The notes beneath the pieces are model-generated. The model worked only from the letters and a program-made list of their open reading frames with translations, had not been told where the DNA came from and made no database searches. From Alphaproteobacteria bacterium (GTDB taxonomy: Bacteria; Pseudomonadota; Alphaproteobacteria; Micavibrionales; UBA2020), in assembly GCA_004297545.1 (NCBI GenBank), contig SCTB01000085.1, positions 1-64,000 of the forward strand: a DNA stretch of 64,000 bases, in the 5' to 3' direction. This document shows, piece after piece, positions 8,241 through 17,112 of the stretch. The translations under genes and the position numbers were made by a program. Position 1 is the first letter of the stretch, and each line of letters opens with the position of its first letter.

Positions 8241-8832
8241 GATGTTTTACCCTGGCGGCTGCCGGCGCGGACTGTGGATTTTTCATGCCTTCGAGCATGT
8301 CACGGATGCTGCTGATTTGCTCTTTCATGCATTTTTCATGCGCCGCACGATGGGCGGCCTGGATATCGCTGTCATCGCCAGGATGACGGCGGCGCCAGTC
8401 GTCGACTTCGTCGCCGCGCAGGGGGCGATAGGTGATGGAAAAATCCCGCTCCGCGATATCGAGGGATTTCAGAATGGTTTCGAAAGCGTTGAGCCTGCCA
8501 TCCAGCTTCGCCTCAGGCGACAGCTGCAGGTCGTCCATCAGCCCCAGCACCTGGCGGCGGTCGGGAAGGTCGTAGCGGACAGAGACATGGGAGAAAGCCT
8601 CTTTCAGCCCCTTTTCCTCCTTCATGTCGGCGACGATATACAGGACGGCGACCGGCCAGTTGAAGCCCTCTTCGTCCCGCACGTAGTCCGCCATCGACTG
8701 TTTCCGGTCCTCCTCGGGAGTCCGTTTCGAGGTGATGCCGGAGAGGCGATTGATGCGCTCGATGCAGGCGTCGCGGATTTCCTCCAGCGCGCGGTCTCGG
8801 CCTTCCCTGAATTTTTTGTCAAAATCGCTCAT
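8230..8832 (-). CDS. Uncharacterised protein, paralog A of a tandem pair
   Basis: I do not recognise the family. 200 residues, charged, no signal peptide or membrane segment. It shares its whole length with the downstream gene: an N-terminal KKFREGRDRALEEI helix, FNWPVAVLYIVADMKEEKGLKEAF, RYDLPDRRQVLGL, and SLDIAERDFSITYRPLRGDE. The copies have diverged strongly, so the duplication is old. The ATG overlaps the stop of the IscU-like gene (ATGA). Position after an Fe-S scaffold gene hints at a related role but proves nothing. Confidence 0.75.
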   Translation of the reverse strand: MSDFDKKFREGRDRALEEIRDACIERINRLSGITSKRTPEEDRKQSMADYVRDEEGFNWPVAVLYIVADMKEEKGLKEAFSHVSVRYDLPDRRQVLGLMDDLQLSPEAKLDGRLNAFETILKSLDIAERDFSITYRPLRGDEVDDWRRRHPGDDSDIQAAHRAAHEKCMKEQISSIRDMLEGMKNPQSAPAAARVKHHGP

Positions 8833-9272
8833 GCTTTATTCCTGAACGCTTTTTCCACCGCCTCGAAAGGCAGCAGGATGGAATTATGCCGCGCCTTGTA
8901 GTCCTTGACCGGCTCCAGAATAATCAGTTTCGCCCAGTCGCCGGAGGGCACGACAGGCTTGCCGTTCAGCATGTCCTCAAGCTCCTGTCCCGCCCGAGCC
9001 ACGTCTGCGCGCGTCTTGCCGATAATAGCCTTCTTCATGACGGCGACGACGGATTTTGTCAAGGCGCAGGCCTCCACCTCGAAACCAAAGGCGCTGATTT
9101 TGTCCCCCGTCAGTTTCAGTTCGACCTCGATCTCGGACCCGCAGATGGGGCTGACGGCACGGGCTGTCAGCTGCGGCTTGTCAATGTGCTGCGGCAGCGC
9201 GACCTGCCCGGAGAGCGCGATGAGTTCTTCGTTGTAGAAGGAGATTAATTTGTCGTCATCATCAAGGGTCAA
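8829..9272 (-). CDS. IscU/NifU-N-like Fe-S scaffold homolog with altered cysteines
   Basis: NifU N-terminal/IscU-like fold of about 147 aa. The family blocks are SPICGSEIEVELKLTGDKI, FGFEVEACALTKSVVAVM and RADVARAGQELEDML. Canonical IscU binds the cluster with three Cys and one Asp. Here the first Cys is present but CGD has become CGS. The second Cys (EACAL) is present. The third, expected near the C-terminus, is absent (ARHNSILLPFEAV). No ATG fits, so I place the start at a TTG (9272) overlapping the upstream stop as TTGA. It belongs to a conserved alphaproteobacterial subgroup rather than housekeeping IscU. Confidence 0.75.
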   Translation of the reverse strand: MTLDDDDKLISFYNEELIALSGQVALPQHIDKPQLTARAVSPICGSEIEVELKLTGDKISAFGFEVEACALTKSVVAVMKKAIIGKTRADVARAGQELEDMLNGKPVVPSGDWAKLIILEPVKDYKARHNSILLPFEAVEKAFRNKA

Positions 9273-9469
9273 GCGGCACCCTTGTAGGACTTCGCCCCCG
9301 TGGTCGCCACCTTGGTGAAGACGCGGTCGCAATAGCCGCAGGTCACGGCCTCCTGCCCGTTGAACGTGTAATAGACTTTCGGGTGACCAAGCGCGCCGCC
9401 CCCGCCGTTGCAGGCCACCTGATGCTTGTCCTGCGGGACGAGGAAGATTTCGGGATCTTTTGTGGTCAT
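9269..9469 (-). CDS. CHCC-type zinc-finger protein (NDUFS6-like)
   Basis: 66-residue zf-CHCC family protein, similar to the zinc-binding end of mitochondrial complex I subunit NDUFS6. The ligands are visible as C20 in HQVACNGG, H29 in LGHPKVYY, and CGYC in EAVTCGYCDRVF. An AAAGGA ribosome binding site precedes the ATG. It starts 5 bases after cysS and overlaps the TTG start of the IscU-like gene, so it is part of the same transcript. The association with an Fe-S-like scaffold suggests a role in cofactor assembly, which is inference. Confidence 0.85.
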   Translation of the reverse strand: MTTKDPEIFLVPQDKHQVACNGGGGALGHPKVYYTFNGQEAVTCGYCDRVFTKVATTGAKSYKGAA

Positions 9470-9474
9470 GTTGA

Positions 9475-11058
9475 TTATCCTTTCTTATCTACGAAGCAGA
9501 CCGACGAGGAGGGTTCTCCCTTCTCATCGCCGTCGATAATTTTGAGAAAAGTTGAAGAGCCGTCCTGCGGAAGCGCGAAGCCGCCTTCTTTGAGCAGGTT
9601 GTAGACTGCGTCCGCCTGCGCTTGCCTCTGTGCATGCTCCAGCGCTGGCGCCACGCTCACGTACCAAGAGGAACCTTCGGGACGATCTTTGACGGAAACG
9701 CCCGCTGATGTGAGATAGCTGCGATAAACATCCGCCGCTTTCCAATTCTTGTCGTGCCGTGCCTTGTCACGTGCGGATAGCACGGTTTGCAATGGCGGCG
9801 GCAATTCAGGTTTCGCGAGCGTAGCACCACCGAGCCCCAGCGCGCTGTCCGCGGCATCGAGGATGGCGAGCTTGTCCGGCGCAGAGAGCACGTCGTTGCG
9901 CATCGCTTCCCACAGTGCCGATAGCGCCACAGGAGAGTTCAGGTCGTCCTGCATCGCCGCGTCGATTTTGCCGATAACGGCTTTGGCCGCCGCCGAGGGC
10001 GGCGCGCCGGCGGGCGCTATTCCGCGCCATTCGTCCGCCTTGTGGCAGAGCGTGTCATAGGCCTGCCGTGCGGCATCGAGGGATTCAAAGCTGAACCTCA
10101 ACGGCCCGCGGTAATGCGCGGTGAGGCACAGGTAGCGGTAATGCAGCGGGTTATACCCTGCATCGATGACTTTCTGCAGCGTCATGAATTCGCCTTTGGA
10201 TTTCGACATCTTGCCGTCGTCCATCAAGAGGAATTCGCCGTGCAGCCAGTAGTTGACCCATTTATGGCCGAGGCAGGCCTCGGATTGCGCGATTTCGTTC
10301 GTATGATGCACGGGGATATGGTCGATGCCGCCACAGTGAATGTCAATCTGTTCGCCAAGGTATTTGGTAGCCATGGCCGAGCATTCGATATGCCAGCCTG
10401 GGAAACCTTCGCCCCAGGCACTTTCCCATTTCATGATCTGGTTCGGGTATTTGGAGCCCTGCAGCGTAAACCACAAAACAAAATCAGTCGGGTTGCGCTT
10501 GTTCGCATCCGCCTCGACGCGCCCCTGCGCCAGCTGGACTTCGGGCAGTCGCGCGAAGTCGGCATAGGCCGGGAATTGCGCCGTATCGAAATAGACGTTC
10601 GGCTGGTTGCCTCCTGCCTTATACGCGAAACCTTTTTTCTCAAGGCCGTCGATCATCCCCTGCATTTCCTTGATATGATCCGTCGCGCGGCAGACGATGT
10701 GCGGCCGCAGGATGCCCAGCTTGCGGCAGTCGTCGAAGAAGGCTTCCTCGTAAAACTTCGCGATGTCCCAAGGGGATTTCTGCTCGCGTTTGGAGGCAAG
10801 CGCCATTTTATCCTCGCCCTCGTCGGCGTCGGACTGCAGATGGCCCACATCGGTGATATTCATGACATGGGTAAGGCCGAGCCCAGCGCGCGCAATCGTG
10901 CGGCGCAGCAGGTCTTCGAAAATATAGGTGCGCAAATTACCGATATGCGCGTAGTTATAGACCGTGGGCCCGCAGCAATAGAGCCGCACGTTCTTGGGGT
11001 CGATTGCCCTGAACTCTTCCTTGGTCCGCGTCAGCGTATTGAAAAGATGTAAAGCCAT
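9475..11058 (-). CDS. cysS: Cysteinyl-tRNA synthetase
   Basis: Class I synthetase charging tRNA-Cys. The HIGH motif reads HIGN at residues 38-41 and KMSKS is at 283-287. Zinc ligands are C29 in YCCGPT, C226 in HIECSAMA, H251 in VHHTNE and the nearby Glu. 527 aa is longer than the E. coli enzyme (461 aa), with additions around the editing-free connective peptide and at the C-terminus. It starts 4 bases after the Smr-like gene and is followed at 5 bases by the zinc-finger gene, so it is the housekeeping gene of this operon. Confidence 0.97.
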   Translation of the reverse strand: MALHLFNTLTRTKEEFRAIDPKNVRLYCCGPTVYNYAHIGNLRTYIFEDLLRRTIARAGLGLTHVMNITDVGHLQSDADEGEDKMALASKREQKSPWDIAKFYEEAFFDDCRKLGILRPHIVCRATDHIKEMQGMIDGLEKKGFAYKAGGNQPNVYFDTAQFPAYADFARLPEVQLAQGRVEADANKRNPTDFVLWFTLQGSKYPNQIMKWESAWGEGFPGWHIECSAMATKYLGEQIDIHCGGIDHIPVHHTNEIAQSEACLGHKWVNYWLHGEFLLMDDGKMSKSKGEFMTLQKVIDAGYNPLHYRYLCLTAHYRGPLRFSFESLDAARQAYDTLCHKADEWRGIAPAGAPPSAAAKAVIGKIDAAMQDDLNSPVALSALWEAMRNDVLSAPDKLAILDAADSALGLGGATLAKPELPPPLQTVLSARDKARHDKNWKAADVYRSYLTSAGVSVKDRPEGSSWYVSVAPALEHAQRQAQADAVYNLLKEGGFALPQDGSSTFLKIIDGDEKGEPSSSVCFVDKKG

Positions 11059-11062
11059 GGTC

Positions 11063-11374
11063 CTATATCTTGAACGTCACGTAGAGCCCGCCCGCTTCCT
11101 GCGTCATCAGAGGCACCGCCTGCGCGATATAGCCGTTGTGCTTCTCGACCTTAAAGTAGCGCGCCACCGGCTGAAACAGGGTTTCGCCTTCCCCCGGACG
11201 CGCCGGGTCGAACTTGACGTAAAGCGTCTTCGCGGAGGATTTTTTGCAGTATTTCACGATATGGTCAAGCGTCTGCAGCGCGTCCTGCCGTTCCATGCCC
11301 CTGAGGTCGACTTTTACCTCGGCCTCGGCCGGGTTGGGGCTCCCGGCGCCCGCCATCTGATCGAAAATACTCAT
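11063..11374 (-). CDS. Small Smr-like domain protein
   Basis: 103 residues. Weak but consistent resemblance to the Smr (MutS2 C-terminal) fold: VDLRGMERQDALQTLDHIV matches the opening DLHG helix, LYVKFDP the central strand, and GGLYVTFKI the closing G-G-x-x-V strand. The usual DLHG is VDLRGM here, so nuclease activity should not be assumed. I start at ATG 11374, which follows AAGGG at good spacing; a GTG directly before it is possible. It is the first gene of the cysS operon. Confidence 0.5.
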   Translation of the reverse strand: MSIFDQMAGAGSPNPAEAEVKVDLRGMERQDALQTLDHIVKYCKKSSAKTLYVKFDPARPGEGETLFQPVARYFKVEKHNGYIAQAVPLMTQEAGGLYVTFKI

Positions 11375-11453
11375 CACAATCCCTTGTCAAACCTTGCTTT
11401 GGCCGTGCTATGGATAGTAGCAAAGTTCCAGCCCTGTTTTCGAGTCCTTAAAA

Positions 11454-12866
11454 ATGGCCCCCGTTGCCCCCGCTTTCGACCTGATTCTCAAAAACGGCCG
11501 CGTCGTGACGCCCGGCGGCATTGTTGACACCGATATCGCCGTCCGGGACGGACGGATTGCCGACCTCGGGGATTTCTCCCGCGCACCGGCCAAGGAAATC
11601 ATCGACTGCAAAAACCTCTATGTGCTGCCCGGCGTCATCGATACGCAGGTGCATTTCCGGGAACCGGGCCTGACGCATAAGGAAGATTTATCGACCGGCA
11701 CCCTGTCGGCCATTATGGGCGGCGTGACGACGGTGTTCGAGATGCCGAATACGGATCCGCTGACCATCACGGCGGCCACGCTACATGACAAGCTGCACCG
11801 CGCGGCGGAAAAAGCCTTTTGCGATTATGCGTTTTTTATCGGTGGCTGCGCGGAGAATGCGCATATCATCGGCGAGCTGGAAAAACTTCCTGGCTGCTGC
11901 GGCGTCAAGATTTTCATGGGGTCCTCCACCGGCGCGCTGCTGGCGGCGCAGGACGAAGTGATTCTAAAAATATTCCAGCACGGGTCGCGCCGCGTCGCGC
12001 TGCATGCGGAGGACGAGGAACGCCTGAAAAGCCGCAAATATATTGCGGAACAAAGCCATGATGTGAAGGACCATCCCGTCTGGCGCGACGTGGAATGCGC
12101 ACTGAAGGCGGTGCAGCGCGCGGTGAGGCTGGCGCGCGTCGCAGGCCGGAAGATCCATCTGCTGCATGTGACATCGGGCGACGAGATGGTTTTCCTGAAG
12201 GACCATAAGGACATCGCGACCATTGAGACCACGCCGCAGCACCTGACCCTGTCGGCGCCGGAATGTTACGAGAGATTGGGTCGCCTTGCCCAGATGAACC
12301 CGCCGATCCGCGACAAAAAGCACACCGAGATGCTGTGGACGGCGGTGCGCAACGGCACCGTCGACGTGCTGGGTTCCGACCACGCGCCGCATACGCTGGA
12401 AGAGAAAGCGAAAGAGTACCCCGCATCGCCCAGCGGCATGACCGGGGTGCAAACAATGCTGCCCGTGATGCTGGATCATGTGAACAAGGGAAATCTTTCT
12501 CTTGAAAGGCTCATTGATCTGCTGTCCCACGGACCGCAGCGCATCTACCAGATCGCTGGCAAAGGGCGCATTGCCGCGGGCTACGACGCCGATTTCGCTC
12601 TCGTGGACCTGAAACGCCGCGAAACCATCGCGAACCGCTGGATCAAGAGCAGGTGCGGCTGGACGCCCTTCGACGGCATGGCGGTGACAGGATGGGTTCA
12701 GGGCACCGTGCTGCGCGGAAGACCCGTCATGTGGGACGGGGAGCTGACAGAGGCCGCGAAATCGGGACTCGGGCGTGGCAAGGCCGTGAGATTCGCCGAT
12801 TCCTTGACATCGGCAAGCATCCCGGACGAGGCTGGTGTCATAATACCAAAGATTGAGTGCTGCTGA
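11454..12866 (+). CDS. pyrC: Dihydroorotase-like amidohydrolase (class I, long form)
   Basis: Amidohydrolase-superfamily enzyme of the dihydroorotase/allantoinase group, probably closing carbamoyl-aspartate to dihydroorotate in pyrimidine synthesis. The metal-site lysine lies in GVKIFMGSSTG, with histidines in VALHAEDE and LLHVTSGDE and the catalytic Asp in GSDHAPHTLEEK. The first HxH motif reads DTQVHFREPG, with Gln65 replacing the first metal histidine. This variant is familiar from other alphaproteobacterial dihydroorotases, but whether all are active is unclear to me. No strong ribosome binding site precedes ATG 11454. 470 aa, with a short extra C-terminus. Confidence 0.85.
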   Translation: MAPVAPAFDLILKNGRVVTPGGIVDTDIAVRDGRIADLGDFSRAPAKEIIDCKNLYVLPGVIDTQVHFREPGLTHKEDLSTGTLSAIMGGVTTVFEMPNTDPLTITAATLHDKLHRAAEKAFCDYAFFIGGCAENAHIIGELEKLPGCCGVKIFMGSSTGALLAAQDEVILKIFQHGSRRVALHAEDEERLKSRKYIAEQSHDVKDHPVWRDVECALKAVQRAVRLARVAGRKIHLLHVTSGDEMVFLKDHKDIATIETTPQHLTLSAPECYERLGRLAQMNPPIRDKKHTEMLWTAVRNGTVDVLGSDHAPHTLEEKAKEYPASPSGMTGVQTMLPVMLDHVNKGNLSLERLIDLLSHGPQRIYQIAGKGRIAAGYDADFALVDLKRRETIANRWIKSRCGWTPFDGMAVTGWVQGTVLRGRPVMWDGELTEAAKSGLGRGKAVRFADSLTSASIPDEAGVIIPKIECC

Positions 12867-13069
12867 CGGCCAGAAACAGCGTCAATTTTCAATAACTTGG
12901 ATAATTAATAAATAAAAGGTGAAGGGCGCATCTACCCCTTACATCAAATTTTAAATAAATTCGCTTAAAATTGTGATTATGCTCGGGAACTTGGGGAAGT
13001 TTCCGAAAGCAACTAACGAGACGGGGTTATTCCGGGGTCATTTCTATCCTGGGAGTTTTAGGGGAACAT

Positions 13070-15271
13070 TTGGAAAAGGACACCACGAGCAAGCCGGAAG
13101 GACAGGATACGACACCCGCCGCCGCCCTGGGCGCGAAGCGCGGCCGCTGGGCCTTCATGCATTCAAGCGCCGCCGCCGCGTCGCCGCAGGTCTGGCGCAG
13201 CCGCATCAGCTGGCGCATCGCGCTGACCGTTTTCGCGACGCTGCTGTTCGTGCAGGGCGCCGTGCTGCTGTTCACCATCCGTCATTACGAGAGCGAGCGG
13301 CTGGACAGCCTGCGCGCGCTCGCCAATGCCGGCATTGCCGGCGCTCTCAACCATGACGCCGGCAAGGCAGCGCCCATCGGCGCCGGCGAAGCGGAGCACC
13401 TGCTGTCGAACACGGAGATCATCGGCATTTCCGTCTTCGGCGAGGATGCGAAGCCGCTGCAGCAGTTCGGCGAAAAGCCCGCGCTAGCCCCCGCCGGCAA
13501 GGCGGATATCGCCGCCGCAGTCAGGTCCGCAGATGGCATGAACTACGAAGTGATGTTCACGCCGCACGATCATGGCGTTCCGTATTACATCGTCGCGCGG
13601 GTCGATTCAAGCGCCGTCGAGCGCCAGATTTCGGAGCAGATACGCAAGACCGTCACCATCCTCCTGCTGATGTCCGGATTTGTGACGGCGGTCATGATGC
13701 TGGCGCTGGGCCAGTGGCTGCTGGAGCCCATCATGCTGCTGCGCACGAACCTTCTGAACGCGGCGAAGAACCCGGAAAAACCCGAGATCTTCCGCATGAA
13801 GAGGGAAACGCGCGACGAGATCGGCATCGCCATCCGCATCGCCAACGACCTGATCCGCCAGAACGCGAACAATCTGAAGCGCCTGCGCAGCCAGGCGGAG
13901 GACAAGATCCACAAGCTGGCCTACTTCGACGCGCTGACAGGGTTGCCGAACCGCACCTATTTCCTTGAAAAACTCGACGATCATATCCGCCACAAGGTCG
14001 TGGAGGAAGACCGCCGCATCGCCGTCATGTCCGTCGACCTCGACCATTTCAAGGACATCAACGACACCATGGGCCATGAATTCGGCGACAAGCTGCTGGA
14101 AGCCATCGGCCGGCGCCTGGTCAAGGCCCTGCCCGAGGACAGCGTTATTTCCCGCGCTTCCGCCGATGAATTCACGCTGATGGTCGTGCTCAAGCCGGAA
14201 TACCCGGATTCATCGATATTGGTGGACCGCATTTTCCACGCCATGACGGAGCCCGTGAGCATCCTGCAGGAACGCTTCCAGGTGCGCGTGTCGATCGGCG
14301 TTGCGCATTGCCCGGACGACGGCATGGAAGCGCGCCAAATTCTCAAGAACGCCGATATCGCCCTCAACCGCGCCAAGGAAGAAGGGCGCGACACGGTGCG
14401 CTATTACAGCCAGGACTTCGACCTGGCGGTCCAGCAGCGCTTCCAGCTCCTGCGCGACCTGCGCTCGGCGCTCGACGAAAACCAGCTGCAGCTGCATTTC
14501 CACCCGCAGTTCGACCTGCGCACGGGCCAGCTGATCGGCGCGGAGGCGTTGCTGCGCTGGTGGCTGCCCGACAACAGCCGCGAAGGCGGGTATTTCGTTT
14601 CGCCTGCCGAATTCATTCCTGTGGCCGAGCAGTCCGGCCTGATCGTCCCCATCGGCCAATGGGTTTTGAAGACCGCCTGCGCCGCCAACAAGAAGTGGCA
14701 GGAACAGGGCATCGCGCCATTCCGCATCGCCGTCAACATCTCGGGCGTGCAGTTCCACAAGGCGGATATCGTGACGCTGGTGGCCGACGTACTCAAGGAC
14801 ACCAAGCTCGACCCCAAATATCTGGAGCTGGAAGTCACCGAAAGCGTGTTCATGGAAAACATGCAGACGACCATCGACATCCTGAACCAGCTGCATCGGC
14901 AGGGCGTGGAACTGGCCGTTGACGACTTCGGCACGGGTTACTCCTCTCTCAGCTACCTGCGCCAGTTCCCCATCGATCGTCTTAAAATCGACCAGTCCTT
15001 TATCCGCAACGCCCTCGTCAACCCCGACGACCGCATGATCACCAAGACCATCATCAGCCTCGGCCACAGCCTCGGCCTGAAGGTCATCGCCGAAGGCGTG
15101 GAGACCAACGACCACGAGAACTTCCTGAAAGAGGAAGGCTGCGACGAGGTGCAGGGCTTCAAATACACAAAGCCGCTCAACATGGATAAATTCGTCGAAT
15201 TCGTCGTGAACCATAACCGCGAATTCGCCAAGAAGACGAAATTCGCCGTTGTGGATGAAAAAAAGGCCTGA
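13070..15271 (+). CDS. Membrane GGDEF-EAL protein, probable c-di-GMP phosphodiesterase
   Basis: 733 residues. A cytoplasmic N-terminus of about 45 is followed by TM1 (49-70), a periplasmic sensor region, TM2 (about 193-215), a HAMP-like linker, GGDEF (about 285-440) and EAL (about 455-715). The signature GGDEF reads SADEF near residue 361 and no RxxD inhibitory site is visible, so cyclase activity is doubtful. EAL motifs are complete: EALLRW, NISGVQF, LELEVTES, DDFGTGYSSL, KIDQSF and AEGVET, so c-di-GMP hydrolysis is likely. The start is a TTG at 13070 preceded by AGGGGAA; there is no suitable ATG. Confidence 0.9.
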   Translation: MEKDTTSKPEGQDTTPAAALGAKRGRWAFMHSSAAAASPQVWRSRISWRIALTVFATLLFVQGAVLLFTIRHYESERLDSLRALANAGIAGALNHDAGKAAPIGAGEAEHLLSNTEIIGISVFGEDAKPLQQFGEKPALAPAGKADIAAAVRSADGMNYEVMFTPHDHGVPYYIVARVDSSAVERQISEQIRKTVTILLLMSGFVTAVMMLALGQWLLEPIMLLRTNLLNAAKNPEKPEIFRMKRETRDEIGIAIRIANDLIRQNANNLKRLRSQAEDKIHKLAYFDALTGLPNRTYFLEKLDDHIRHKVVEEDRRIAVMSVDLDHFKDINDTMGHEFGDKLLEAIGRRLVKALPEDSVISRASADEFTLMVVLKPEYPDSSILVDRIFHAMTEPVSILQERFQVRVSIGVAHCPDDGMEARQILKNADIALNRAKEEGRDTVRYYSQDFDLAVQQRFQLLRDLRSALDENQLQLHFHPQFDLRTGQLIGAEALLRWWLPDNSREGGYFVSPAEFIPVAEQSGLIVPIGQWVLKTACAANKKWQEQGIAPFRIAVNISGVQFHKADIVTLVADVLKDTKLDPKYLELEVTESVFMENMQTTIDILNQLHRQGVELAVDDFGTGYSSLSYLRQFPIDRLKIDQSFIRNALVNPDDRMITKTIISLGHSLGLKVIAEGVETNDHENFLKEEGCDEVQGFKYTKPLNMDKFVEFVVNHNREFAKKTKFAVVDEKKA

Positions 15272-15325
15272 CCTTAATTCCTGCCGCGGTTGCGCCCCCT
15301 CCCCTCTTCCGTTATCTTAAACTGC

Positions 15326-16651
15326 ATGACAGGTCTTGTTTCCAAACCCGCTTCCAGCCTGAAAGGCACCGCCCGCGTTCCGGGCGATAAATCCATCTCT
15401 CACCGCTCGCTGATGTTCGGGGCGCTCGCAGAGGGCGTCACAACTGTGACTGGTTTGCTGGAAGGCGAGGATGTGCTGCGCACGGCGGCCGCACTGACCG
15501 CCATGGGCGCCGCGATCGAAACGCCAGCGGCGACGGGCGTCTGGCGCATCCGGGGCCTCGGCGCTGCGCCGCTGACCTCGCCGCGCGCAACCGTCTACCT
15601 TGGCAACAGCGGCACCTCCGCCCGGCTGCTGATGGGGCTGGCCGGCGGCTATCCACTGCAGGCGGTGTTTACGGGCGACGACTCGTTAAGCCGCCGCCCG
15701 ATGGGCCGGGTTATCAAGCCCCTGTCGCAAATGGGGGTGCGCTTCGAAACCAGCGACGGCGACAGGATGCCGCTGAAAATCATCGGCGCGGATAATCTGA
15801 CCCCGATCGAATACACGCTGCCCGTCGCCTCCGCGCAGGTGAAATCCGCCATTCTGCTGGCGGGGCTGCATGCCAGGGGCAATACTGTCGTCACCGAACC
15901 CTCGCCCACACGCGACCATACGGAGCGCATGCTGCGGTTCCTGGGCGCGGATATCACTTCTGTCACGCAGAACGACGGCTCCAATGTCATCACGCTGAAA
16001 GGCTTCCCGAAGCTGGTCGCCCGCGATTTCACGGTGCCGTCAGACCCCAGCTCCGCCGCTTTTCTGACCGTGGCGGCGCTGATTACAAAAGATTCCGACG
16101 TGCTGATACCCAATGTATCCGTGAACCCTTTAAGGGCGGGTATTTACGAGACCCTGCGCGAGATGGGCGGCGACATCACGTTTGAAAACCCGCGCGAAGC
16201 TTCCGGCGAGCCAGTGGCGGATATCCGCGTGCGCTCCAGCGCGCTAAAGGGGATAACGGTGCCGCCGGCACGCGTTCCCTCGATGATCGATGAATTCCCG
16301 GTGCTGTCTGTCGCGGCGTCTTTCGCGGAGGGAAAGACCTATATGTCCGACCTCGCCGAGCTGCGCGTGAAGGAAAGCGACCGGCTGGCCGCCATCGCCA
16401 GGGGCCTCGCCCAGACCGGCGTAAAGGCAGAGATGGGCGAAGATACACTGACCGTCCATGGCGGTCAGACGCCCCAGGGCGGTTGCACCATCGCCGCAAA
16501 CCTTGACCACCGCATCGCGATGAGCTTTCTGATCATGGGCCTGGCGGCGAAAGAACCCGTCGCCATCGATGATTCAGAAACCATCGGCACCAGCTTTCCG
16601 GGTTTTGCAGGGCTGATGAATGCGCTGGGCGCGGGCATCGGGCCGGCTTAG
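15326..16651 (+). CDS. aroA: 3-phosphoshikimate 1-carboxyvinyltransferase (EPSP synthase)
   Basis: Condenses shikimate-3-P with PEP in aromatic amino acid synthesis. Family motifs are VPGDKSISHRSLMFGALAEG, LGNSGTSARLLMGLAGG, PLKIIGADNL, LPVASAQVKSAILLAGL, SMIDEFPVLSVAASFAEG and LRVKESDRLAAIARGL. The region after NSGTSARL carries the alphaproteobacterial type. I start at ATG 15326 because the downstream sequence fits the family; the in-frame upstream start at 15290 has no support. 441 aa is the normal length. Confidence 0.97.
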   Translation: MTGLVSKPASSLKGTARVPGDKSISHRSLMFGALAEGVTTVTGLLEGEDVLRTAAALTAMGAAIETPAATGVWRIRGLGAAPLTSPRATVYLGNSGTSARLLMGLAGGYPLQAVFTGDDSLSRRPMGRVIKPLSQMGVRFETSDGDRMPLKIIGADNLTPIEYTLPVASAQVKSAILLAGLHARGNTVVTEPSPTRDHTERMLRFLGADITSVTQNDGSNVITLKGFPKLVARDFTVPSDPSSAAFLTVAALITKDSDVLIPNVSVNPLRAGIYETLREMGGDITFENPREASGEPVADIRVRSSALKGITVPPARVPSMIDEFPVLSVAASFAEGKTYMSDLAELRVKESDRLAAIARGLAQTGVKAEMGEDTLTVHGGQTPQGGCTIAANLDHRIAMSFLIMGLAAKEPVAIDDSETIGTSFPGFAGLMNALGAGIGPA

Positions 16652-16653
16652 CG

Positions 16654-16983
16654 CTATTTTTCCTTATCGCCTTCGTAGTAATAGCCTTTCAGGAAGGCGC
16701 CGTGCTGCTCGCGCTTCTTAAAGCACATCTGCAGAAGGTCGTGCTCATGCGTTCCCATTTCATGGGCAATGCAAAAAATGGCCTCGAGCATGTCGGCAAG
16801 TTCGATGAGCTTTTCGTGCGGCGTGTCGGCTTCAAGGTATTCGTTATATTCCTCGATCATCTTCGCCTGCAGGGCCTCGATAAGCCTGTCGCCCGTCAGC
16901 ACGGTAATGACAGGATCCCGCCCGTCCGCGCGGATGATGTCGGGGATCTTGTCCCGGATAAGCTTGTTCGTTCTTCTGTGCAT
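16654..16983 (-). CDS. MazG/PRA-PH-like nucleotide pyrophosphohydrolase
   Basis: 109-residue protein of the small MazG-like all-alpha NTP pyrophosphohydrolases. KLIRDKIPDIIRADG is the characteristic opening. The metal-binding acidic pairs appear in EEYNEYLEA (ExxE) and ELADMLEAI (ExxD), and the C-terminus has the KKREQHGAF block. It may clean up non-canonical nucleotides; the substrate is unknown. I start at ATG 16983, preceded by GAAGACC; a longer start at 17019 is less likely. It faces aroA tail to tail with two bases between. Confidence 0.8.
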   Translation of the reverse strand: MHRRTNKLIRDKIPDIIRADGRDPVITVLTGDRLIEALQAKMIEEYNEYLEADTPHEKLIELADMLEAIFCIAHEMGTHEHDLLQMCFKKREQHGAFLKGYYYEGDKEK

Positions 16984-17112
16984 GGGTCTTCGCTTTTGAA
17001 CGCTTCGATAACGCATCATACCAGAGCCGGCGGCGGGGTCTATTGAGATATGGGGCGCGCAGGCCTAGGATATCCGCGACGGGCAAGTTCCAAAAGAAGG
17101 GGCGCGGATATC

